DNA from: Neocallimastix lanati (nom. inval.)
Lineage: Eukaryota; Neocallimastigomycota; Neocallimastigomycetes; Neocallimastigales; Neocallimastigaceae
DNA length: 25,000 nt
Assembly (NCBI GenBank): GCA_016946835.1
Contig: JACVTC010000092.1
Span: 405,001-430,000 of the forward strand
Direction of reading: 5' to 3'
The number at the start of each line of letters is the position of its first letter. Positions within the stretch are counted from its first letter, which is position 1. Of this stretch, positions 10,924 through 20,900 are shown one piece after another. The translations under genes and the position numbers were made by a program. The notes under the pieces were generated by a model. The model was not told the DNA's origin. It did no database searches and was given only the letters and a program-made list of their open reading frames with translations.

Positions 10924-10947
10924 ATTATTATACTTCAGTATAATAAT
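10924..10947 (+). other. Perfect hairpin near the LINE 3' end
   Basis: ATTATTATAC and GTATAATAAT form a perfect 10-bp stem with loop TTCA. The hairpin is bracketed by the exact 10-bp direct repeat TTGTGAAGTC at 10907-10916 and 10952-10961. It lies just after the last LINE codon, where some LINEs carry a 3' structure recognised by their reverse transcriptase; that role here is an inference. Confidence 0.75.
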
Positions 10948-10962
10948 GCCCTTGTGAAGTCT

Positions 10963-11254
10963 TACAAATATTAATTAAATGAAACTAGAATATATTATTC
11001 TATTATTTTATTCAATTTTGCGTTTTATTTTGTTTATTTTTTTATCTTTTTTTTCTTTTTATTACTTGAATTTTATTAAATATTTAATTAATAAAGATGA
11101 AACAAGTTTGCTGCCGTTAAAAAAAAAAAAAAATTTTTCATTTCTTCACCAATAGTTATATATGATAAAAAATTTTTAGATATCAATAGAGAATCATAAA
11201 AAAATAATACACAATTTTATACAAATTCTGCAATTAGAACTATTGAATAGTAAT

Positions 11255-11302
<48 letters not shown>

Positions 11303-12290
11303 CCATTAGGTTGTTGCAAATCTGCATGAAATAATTACAATATATATATATATAAACCTTAATAGAAAAGACCACAGCAAAGATTTTATATTTAATTTTT
11401 ATTTTTTTTTAACTTCATTTACTAATTTTTATATTTTATTTTTATAATAAATTTTTTATTGATATAGCATAGTATTTATTTTGAAATGTCAACAATAGGT
11501 AGAGGTCTGGGACGTTTTGGTCCAGGCCATTAAAAAATTGTTTTAATTTTCATTCTTAACCTTGAATAGTAGACCGAGAATAGATTATATGAATTTTAAA
11601 GTAAAAAAAAAAATATTAAACTGTACCGAAATTATTCATGAAATTGTTAAAAAAAACACAATATTAATATAGAAAATTACTACATCATAAAAGTTTACTA
11701 TAATAATAAAATAGATTTCTTGTATCAGAAGATTGCCCAACATATTAGTGTCTTCTTCTTGGCAGAAATGCTATATATGAAATCTTAAAGATTGGTTCGA
11801 GGGAAAGAAGGACTTTTATTAGCAATATCTTTCAATCACCTTCGAGACAATCTTCTTTTTCCGATTTCATATTATGTGGAACTTGAGGTATTTTTTACAA
11901 ATGTTGTGCCTATTGTAATTTGTGATTTTTATACTATGAACAATTTCCATATCATTTGATTTACCAATAAGGTATAGAAAAACTCTGATACAGATTTGAA
12001 TGAAAATTTTTATCCATATGGAATTATTATTGATGAATGGGAATAGTTAAAGGTCATTTTGTCCTCGAAACTCATAAACATATTAACGTAGCTTTTTAAT
12101 ATTAATGTAAAAAAATTCATGCATTTTATTTTCATGTATTTTTTTAAATAAAGTTTATTATTTTAATATATATATATATATATTTTTTAAGAAAAATAAA
12201 ATAAATGTATAATTATTGGCCAGTTTTTAATTTCAAAGTAGACAAAAACTATTACAATATCATTTTAATTTATACTTTTTAAATAAATTA
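10963..12290. other. Intergenic region with poly-T run; no intact gene
   Basis: AT-rich DNA containing a 43-base poly-T run (11260-11302) and a less AT-rich block at about 11480-12060. The block includes a 15-codon ATG frame (starting near 11486, ending GRFGPGH then stop) and the coding-like relic listed separately. I recognise no intact gene, tRNA or structured RNA. Confidence 0.55.
11755..12052 (+). pseudogene. Unidentified coding relic
   Basis: Two overlapping plus-strand frames look protein-like against the A+T background. One reads LLLGRNAIYEILKIGSR.. to ..FILCGT and ends at a TGA near 11885. The next frame continues at about 11882 with LEVFFTNVVPIVICDFY.., through two stops, to NENFYPYGIIIDEWE near 12050. 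Composition and length suggest a decayed exon or element fragment. I do not recognise the family, and chance cannot be excluded. Confidence 0.35.
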
Positions 12291-14178
12291 GAATAAAATA
12301 AAATAAAAGGTGAAATATAAAATTTTAGTACAAATTGAATAAATAAAATAAAATAAAATAAAATAAAATAAAATAAAATAAAATAAAATAAAATAAAATA
12401 AAATAAAATAAAATAAAATAAAATAAAATAAAATAAAATAAAATAAAATAAAATAAAATAAAATAAAATAAAATAAAATAAAATAAAATAAAATAAAATA
12501 AAATAAAATAAAATAAAATAAAATAAAATAAAATAAAATAAAATAAAATAAAATAAAATAAAATAAAATAAAATAAAATAAAATAAAATAAAATAAAATA
12601 AAATAAAATAAAATAAAATAAAATAAAATAAAATAAAATAAAATAAAATAAAATAAAATAAAATAAATAGTTGAATATGAATATAAAGTACAGATTGAAT
12701 AAAATAAAATAAAATAAAATAAAATAAAATAAAATAAAATAAAATAAAATAAAATAAAATAAAATAAAATAAAATAAAATAAAATAAAATAAAATAAAAT
12801 AAAATAAAATAAAATAAAATAAAATAAAATAAAATAAAATAAAATAAAATAAAATAAATATTTGAAATATAAATATGAAGTACAGATTGAATAAAATAAA
12901 ATAAAATAAAATAAAATAAAATAAAATAAAATAAAATAAAATAAAATAAAATAAAATAAAATAAAATAAATATTTGAAATATAAATATGAAGTACAGATT
13001 GAATAAAATAAAATAAAATAAAATAAAATAAAATAAAATAAAATAAAATAAAATAAAATAAAATAAAATAAAATAAAATAAAATAAAATAAAATAAAATA
13101 AAATAAAATAAAATAAAATAAAATAAAATAAAATAAAATAAAATAAAATAAAATAAAATAAAATAAAATAAAATAAATATTTGAAATATAAATATGAAGT
13201 ACAGATTGAATAAAATAAAATAAAATAAAATAAAATAAAATAAAATAAAATAAAATAAAATAAAATAAAATAAAATAAAATAAAATAAAATAAAATAAAA
13301 TAAAATAAAATAAAATAAAATAAAATAAAATAAAATAAAATAAAATAAAATAAAATAAAATAAAATAAAATAAAATAAAATAAAATAAAATAAAATAAAA
13401 TAAAATAAAATAAATAAATAGTTGAATATGAATATAAAGTACAGATTGAATAAAATAAAATAAAATAAAATAAAATAAAATAAAATAAAATAAAATAAAT
13501 AGTTGAATATGAATATAAAGTACAGATTGAATAAAATAAAATAAAATAAAATAAAATAAAATAAATAGTAGAAATATGAATATAAAGTACAGATTGAATA
13601 AAATAAAATAAAATAAAATAAAATAAAATAAAATAAAATAAAATAAAATAAAATAAAATAAAATAAAATAAAATAAAATAAAATAAAATAAAATAAAATA
13701 AAATAAAATAAAATAAAATAAAATAAAATAAAATAAAATAAAATAAAATAAAATAAAATAAAATAAAATAAAATAAAATAAAATAAAATAAAATAAAATA
13801 AAATAAAATAAAATAAAATAAAATAAAATAAAATAAAATAAAATAAAATAAAATAAAATATAAAATAAAATAAAATAAAATAAAATAAAATAAAATAAAA
13901 TAGATATTGAATGTAATAATATAAAAGTACAAATATATAAAATAAAACAAAATAAACAGTAGAAATATGAATATAAAGTACAGATTGAATAAAATAAAAT
14001 AAAATAATATAAATAGTGAATAAGTATAAAATAGTAAAGTATAAATAAAAATAAAATAAACAGCTAAAATAAAAATGTAAAGCACAGAATGAATAAAATA
14101 ATATATAAAATAAATAGTTGAAATATAAATGTAAAGTACAGATTGAATAAAATATAATAAAATAAAATGAAATAAAAT
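12291..14178. repeat. AAATA pentanucleotide array with about twelve interspersed conserved spacers
   Basis: About 1.9 kb of (TAAAA)n with uninterrupted runs of up to about 320 bp (12345-12665), broken by spacers of about 35-40 bp. The spacer core GTACAGATTGAAT occurs exactly about nine times, with decayed versions near 12328, 13927 and 14082. Two spacer forms are visible: GTTGAATATGAATATAAAG and TTTGAAATATAAATATGAAG, both ending in the core. Distances between spacers vary (about 66-240 bp), so the pentamer tracts expand independently. The reverse complement matches the units at 1-135 and 21.4-21.7 kb. The long antisense Phe-Ile-Leu-Tyr frame here is only the translated repeat. Confidence 0.95.
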
Positions 14179-15787
14179 ACTATGATTCTATTTATTCAAT
14201 ATTTTTAATTTTTTTTTTTTTTAAAATATTATTCTTTTATATATTTATGATTTGAAATAATTTAATGATTTGATATTAATATAAAAAAATCATTTTTGAA
14301 ATTGATTGTAAAAATAAAAAAAATTTTTCTTATTCCTTGATTATTAATAATTAAGATTAATTATTTTATATATAATTTATAATTATAATAATTAATATCT
14401 TTTTCTTTTTGATAATCAAGAAAAAAGAATTAACAAATAAATAAATAAATATAAAAATATGTTATTTGAACTGTTATTTTGATACATCAATAAAAATAAA
14501 GGCTAAATATTACATCAACATAACTAAATATTAAATATTGGTATGAATTATGTTTAATAGCAATAATAATAGTAATAATAGTGATAAATATGAAAATATA
14601 TTTTAAACATTAATTTTATAATTATTAAAATGAAATTATTTAAAAAATGAAATGATATTGTATGTTATTGTATATAAAAAATATGATTAAAATCTTTAAA
14701 TATTTTATTTCTTCCTAATTAATTAAATTATAGAAATATTATTTGTGAAATATTAACTTTTTTATAAAAAAATATCTAGTTTAATAAACTATTATAATAT
14801 AAATATAAAAAATTTTGATAAATAATTATCTAAATTTTTAAATATATAAAATTAAAATGTTAATTTATACATTATACCAATTTAATAATATAATTTATAT
14901 ACATATATTTTTTATTAATCCTATTTATATTTTAATCAATATATATTTTTTTAATAATAAATATATTATAACAATAATAAAGATATAATAAATTATTAAG
15001 AAAAACGAAATATGAAAAAAGAAATGAAAAAGTTAATTTTTAATAAATTGACTAATAAAAATAAAAAAAGGAAATTTAAAAATAATAATATTCCCTAAAT
15101 AATTATAATCAAAATAAATATAATTTTTAATTTATTTAGTATTTCCATTTTTTATTTTTATTTTTTTTTTTTAATAAAATAAATATATCGAAATGTATTA
15201 ATATTTTAAACTAACCTAAGCTATATTTAAAATTTATTTCTTTATCTTTTTTACTATATACTATAAAATAAAATTGATTAATTATTGAGAATTTTATAAT
15301 TTAGAATAATTAATAATTAATTATATTTAGAAATAAACTTCAAATTTCTCTTTTGTTTAAGATATAATATTATAAAAAAAGATTTTATATATATATATAT
15401 ATTTTTTTTTAATTATATATATATTTTTTAATATTTATTTATTTATTTTTTTTAAAATAACTTGTATTAATATATATTATTTTAAATTAAATAAATATTT
15501 ATATTTTTTTTCTATTTATATTAATTTATTAATACAGTATGATTATAATATATAATTGATTTAAATTAATATATTATTTAAAATTATTTATATTTATTAT
15601 TTTTTTTTTTTTTTTTTTTTTTTCATTTAATAATAAAAATATTAATTTTTATTTTAGGTTATTTCAAGAGTTAATTTCCAAAAAAGGATTGCTTTTATTT
15701 AAAATTTTTTTTCTAATTATAAATCTTAAATTTAATTTTATTTTTTTTTTTTTGCAGTTAATTTAATTTTTTACTTTATTAGTTTTA

Positions 15788-15829
<42 letters not shown>

Positions 15830-16619
15830 TATATGTATATATAATAAAACAATAAAACAATAAATATATATATAGATATTTAGCGATAGAAAAAACATAT
15901 ATATCTTATTTGGTATTTTCATAAAAAGAAAATTTACTTAATATATTTTATATACATTACAATTAAATTAATAATTATTAATTGCATTAAAAATAATAAG
16001 ATACATGTATGTATAATAGTAATAACTATAATAATCATCACCATTTGAAACAAACCAAAAGTTAATAGGAGAACAATATTCGTCAAAAAAAAAAAAAAAA
16101 AAAAAAAAGAGTTTAACATCAAATTTAATAGAAACAAATATATTATCTTTTTTTTTTTTTTTTTTTTTTTATTCCACATTTATTTCACTATTTATTGAAT
16201 ATTATATGATATATGCATTTCAATAAACTTATTACAAAAAAAAAATATAATAATATTAATTATATAATATTTTATATCAAAAATATTTAATATATAAAAA
16301 ATTATTGGAAAAATAGCAATAAAAACTTTTATTTATACCAAATTACATTATATACCATACATAATTATTATATATATTTTCTATTAATTGAACCATTAAA
16401 TTATTAGAATATAGATTATAAATATAAAATAGATTTTGAATTTATAAATTATTTGAACAATTTATTTAAATTATTTAATTATTTTAATATAATAAAATTT
16501 TTGATAAAAAAAGATATAATTTATAATGAAGCATTGATATTGTTTTAATTCCTATTTTGAAAAAAAGGAAAGCTTTTATAAGAATACAATATTAATATTT
16601 ATTACTTATACAATATAAG
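14179..16619. other. AT-rich intergenic region upstream of the formin gene
   Basis: About 2.4 kb of nearly pure A+T with many homopolymer runs, including a 38-base poly-T at about 15790-15827 and long poly-A/poly-T blocks at 16085-16170. I found no coding frame, tRNA or recognisable element. The stretch at 16500-16619 directly before the formin ATG is the probable promoter and leader, but no specific motif stands out. Confidence 0.6.
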
Positions 16620-17920
16620 ATGGAGAGGATAAAGAATTTTTTATTGTTTGGAAGATTAGCGGATGATAATGATAGAACGGATAGAATTTCAAGAAGTAAT
16701 AGAAGTTCATTTTCAAGATATATAAGATCTGATAATTTAGATAGTAGTAATAGAAGAAGTAATGAAAGTTTAGAAAGGGAGGCTGGAAAAGAAAAACTTG
16801 ATATTGGAAGAAATAGAGAAGGACATTTAAATTATCGTGCTAGTGTAATAGGTATGCCTATAAGTACTAGCCAAGAGGATTTGAATTATTTAAATGAATT
16901 ATTGAAATTACAACGTCAAAATGATCCCAATTATAATAAAGGTAACTATTTGTAATTTATATATTATAAAATTATTATTTTAAATTATTATATATAATAT
17001 ATACTATATTATTATTATCACTATATTTAAAAATATATAAAACAAAAAATAAATTTTTTTAAACAAAATAATTTATATGCTTAATTTTTTTCTATACCTA
17101 ATTTTTATATCTTTTTTTTTTTTTTTTTTTTTTTTATATTTAACTAAATTTATTAAATCAATTATATTTGATAATATATAATACTCATAATATATAAAAT
17201 AATATATAAATATATTGAAACAATATAATAATTTTAATTATTTTAATATAAATATCAAAATCATGAATTATATAAAACTATATTAAAATTAAATACATTT
17301 AAATTTAATATAAATAATTGAATTATTATACGATTACTGTGATATATAAGATGAAGAAATAAAGGAAGCAGATAGTTTTAAGTTACCCGAGAGAAATTCC
17401 TCTTTAGTAAAAATTCATGTAAATAATGAAGAAAAAACTTGTAGGCGTACTGGAAGTTTAAATAGCCTTAGATCTAGAGGTAGTAGTGATCAAGATTTAA
17501 ATGGTATGCCTTATTCAATCAATAGTAGATTTAGAGATAGCTATTCTTCTTCAAGGAACAGTAGTTTAAATAATGTTAGCAGTCTCCGTAATGAAATACC
17601 GATTGATGGAGAACCTTCTCAAAGTCGAAGATCTTCAATAGCTACGACTACCGATTCAATAAAAAGAAATACGTCTCTTTCTCAATTAAGTAATTTTAGT
17701 AGTACTTGTGTAAATCCTCAACCAATAGCACTGCATTCAAAATTTATTGGTGATGACTTAGATTCATACGATTGTAAGCTTTTTAATTTATTAACATATG
17801 ATCCATTTTTCCCTGAAAGAATAAACTTCCCTCATGGAAATGATTCATTAATACCAGAAGTTCCTAATGATAAATTTTTCCAGAGTATTAAGAATAATTT
17901 AGATATAACTAGAATTACAG

Positions 17921-17952
<32 letters not shown>

Positions 17953-20900
17953 CTTTCTAAATTATTGTCATAACTATTATTATTATTATTATTATTATAA
18001 TTATTATTTTACTTATAACTTATTATCATTATTTTTTAATACTGATTTCAAATATTGGTATTAAATTAATGGTATTCTTCATTTCATTTTAAATTATATA
18101 GATAGACTTCTTGTAATGGGAAGTGTATGGAAAAACATTACTGAAAAAAGAAGTGCAAGGTAAATTAAAAAATTTTTATTCAAATATAAATAAAATATTT
18201 TTATCTATATATTTAGTATTAATATTATTAATTACTATTTGCATTATTACCCATTTTTATATTATTAGGAATAACATTGATGAAATTTCATACTTTATTA
18301 AAGTTCGATATCAAAAAAAATTTATGATATGGAATTTATCGGATGGTACATATGATTATTCAAAATTTGATAATCAAGTTATTTCTTTTAATGTTTCAAA
18401 ATCACTTTTTAATTTAAAAGTTTTAATTGACATTTGCCGTTCACTTTTTATATGGTTAAGTATTGATCCTGGAAATGTTGCAATTATTCATTGTAATAAT
18501 GGTAGAAATAGAACCGGTATTATTGTTGCATGCTTCTTATATTTCAGTTGTATTTTTCCAAATGTTGATGAAGGTTTTAATTACTTTATAAAGAGAAGAT
18601 GCAATGGTGATCGTTCTTGGGTTACTAATACCCAAAGGAGATATTCGAAATATTTTAATGGTATTTTTACATATAAAGGTCATTTACAAAATCAATATTC
18701 TCTTTATATGTGTAGTATTATTTTAAATGGTGTTCCAAACTTTTTACCTAATAATGGTGGTTGTAATCCAGGTTTGGAAGTATATCAATGTGGTAAATTA
18801 ATATATAACACAACTATTATGTCTATCGATGATGAATGTCATCCAGGTGTATTTATGGATGAAAATAATATTATTTTCCAATTTCCCGATATTCAATATT
18901 TAACCATTGAAAAAGATATTCAAATTAGAGTTTTTCACTGTCCAGATTTAAATAATAGAAATAATAATGTTACTATGTTTAATTTTTATTTCCATACTGG
19001 TTTTATGACAGAAGGTGCTATTCGTGTTAGTTTACCAGATATTGAACTTTCAACTCATGGCTCAAATAAATTTAATAAAGATTTTACAATGGATCTTATT
19101 TTCATGTCAAGTCATAGCATTTCTGCTAATGCTGAATCTAGCCCTGAAAGTACCAATTTTGATAATAAAGGTAAAGTTTTAACTTATGAATCGTTTTTAG
19201 AAAAATCTTATTCAAAATGGTTAAATAAATTATCTCAACATCATGCCATTACCCCAGATCCGGAATTAGTAAAATCTTTAGAAATTCAAGGTTATAATCG
19301 TATTGTTGGTAAGTTAAAAAAAAAGATATAAATATATTTATGTATTTTTTATATATAATATATAAATTCCATAACTATTAAATAATCATATGAAAAAAAA
19401 AATTTTTTTTATGTAATTTATATATTATTTTTTTTTTTTATATACATTTTAATTAAAAATCAATAGCTTCTTACAGTCTACAAGTAACAAACAATCAAAT
19501 TCATGATGCACATGAATATTTAACTACTGAATTTGAAACTACTGAAATATTTAGTGAAATCTTTAAGGAAACAACTTTACATGAACAAGGAAAGAAAAAG
19601 AAGAATAATAGATATAGAAGAAGTTATGCTCTTAATTTAATGCAAAAAGATTTAGAAGCACTAAAGGCATTAGATAATGATAATGATGAAGATGAAGAAG
19701 AGGCTGAAGGTGAAAGTAGTGAAAGTGTTGTAGAAGATAGTAATTATAGCCTTACAAGTACAAATGCAGGAACAAGTCTTGGTAATAGCTATAATAATCT
19801 TTCAACTGAACATGAAAAACTTAAAGGTTCTACCAAAAGCTTAAATAAAAAGGATTATGAAGCTGAAAGTGAAGATAGTTATGATGGTATTCTTGATGAA
19901 TTTATAGATCAATATACATTAGACTCACCAGAAGCAGAAGAACCATCTGAATTAGTAGACAAAAAAGGTCAGTCAACTTCAGTAAGTAGTTTACATGGTA
20001 GTAAAAAGAATTTACATACTGGAACAAGATCTAAAAAAGCTAGTAGAGAAAATCTTACAACAATTCCAGATAAAGATGAATCCGTTACTCTTGAAGAAAA
20101 GAATAAGAATATACCACCACCTCCACCAAACCCGTTAGCTACAGCACCACCACCACCACCACCAAATCCATTAATGGCAGCACCACCACCACCTCCTCCA
20201 AATCCATTAGCGGGAGGACCTCCACCTCCTCCTCCTCCACCAATGATGGGTGGTCCACCACCACCTCCACCACCACCAGGTTCAGGAGTACCACCACCAC
20301 CTGGCGCTGGACCTGCTGTAGATAATCAAAAATTACAAGTGAAAGCACGTCTTCACTGGAATGAAATTAAAGAAACTAATAAACTAGTTAATACTATTTG
20401 GAGTGAAAAATCTAATTTAAATCCTGAATTTGAAAAAATTGATTTGGATATCAAAAAATTCGAAGAAATTTTCTGTTTTATACCATCTAAAGAACCAACT
20501 ACTTTAAAGAAATCTAAAAAACAACAAAAGTAAATATTTATAAATTTATATTAAATATAAATAAATTATGTATTATGAATTGAAAAAGAATTATAATTTT
20601 ACTTTAAATATAATATTTATGTAATCATATATATATATTAAAAAAAAAAAAAAAAAAATTTTATTTTATTCATTTATTTTTTCTTTTTTTAAAAAAAATA
20701 ATAATAATAATTAATTTTTATTTTATTCATTTATTAATCATTATTATTATTATTTTTTTTTACTTATTAATAACTGAATATTAATATTTTAATAGGGTTA
20801 ATAAATCATTATTGGATTCAAGACGTGCTCAAAATATTTCTATCGGTATAGCGTTATTTCAAAGACGTGGTTTATCATTTAAAGATATAAGAACAGCAAT

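Larger units (their letters stand above)
7076..10962 (+). mobile_element. Degenerate non-LTR (LINE, APE-endonuclease type) retrotransposon
   Basis: One element on the plus strand with the expected order: Ser/Asn-rich leader, apurinic-type endonuclease, linker, reverse transcriptase and C-terminal zinc knuckle. No LTRs and no RNase H or integrase were seen. The reading frame is broken at eight or more places, so the copy is not autonomous. The base composition is clearly less AT-rich than the flanks. The 3' limit is set at the second TTGTGAAGTC repeat that brackets a hairpin at 10924-10947; the 5' limit is the first codon of the coding-like frame and may be a 5' truncation. The clade was not determined. 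Confidence 0.88.

Noticed and set aside
7076-10962. Intact LINE with a usable ORF
   Set aside because: At least three stops, several frameshifts and a lost catalytic Asp in the reverse transcriptase.
11790-11803. GGTTCGAGG, resembling a tRNA B box
   Set aside because: No T-arm pairing around it, no matching acceptor or anticodon stem and no good A box at the right distance.
12325-14085. Long minus-strand open frame of Phe-Ile-Leu-Tyr repeats
   Set aside because: It is the translation of the AAATA pentamer array, which has no stop in this frame; composition and repeat structure show that it is not a gene.
20139-20348. Minus-strand Val/Leu/Glu-rich frame opposite the FH1 region
   Set aside because: Antisense shadow of the CCA/CCT proline repeats.
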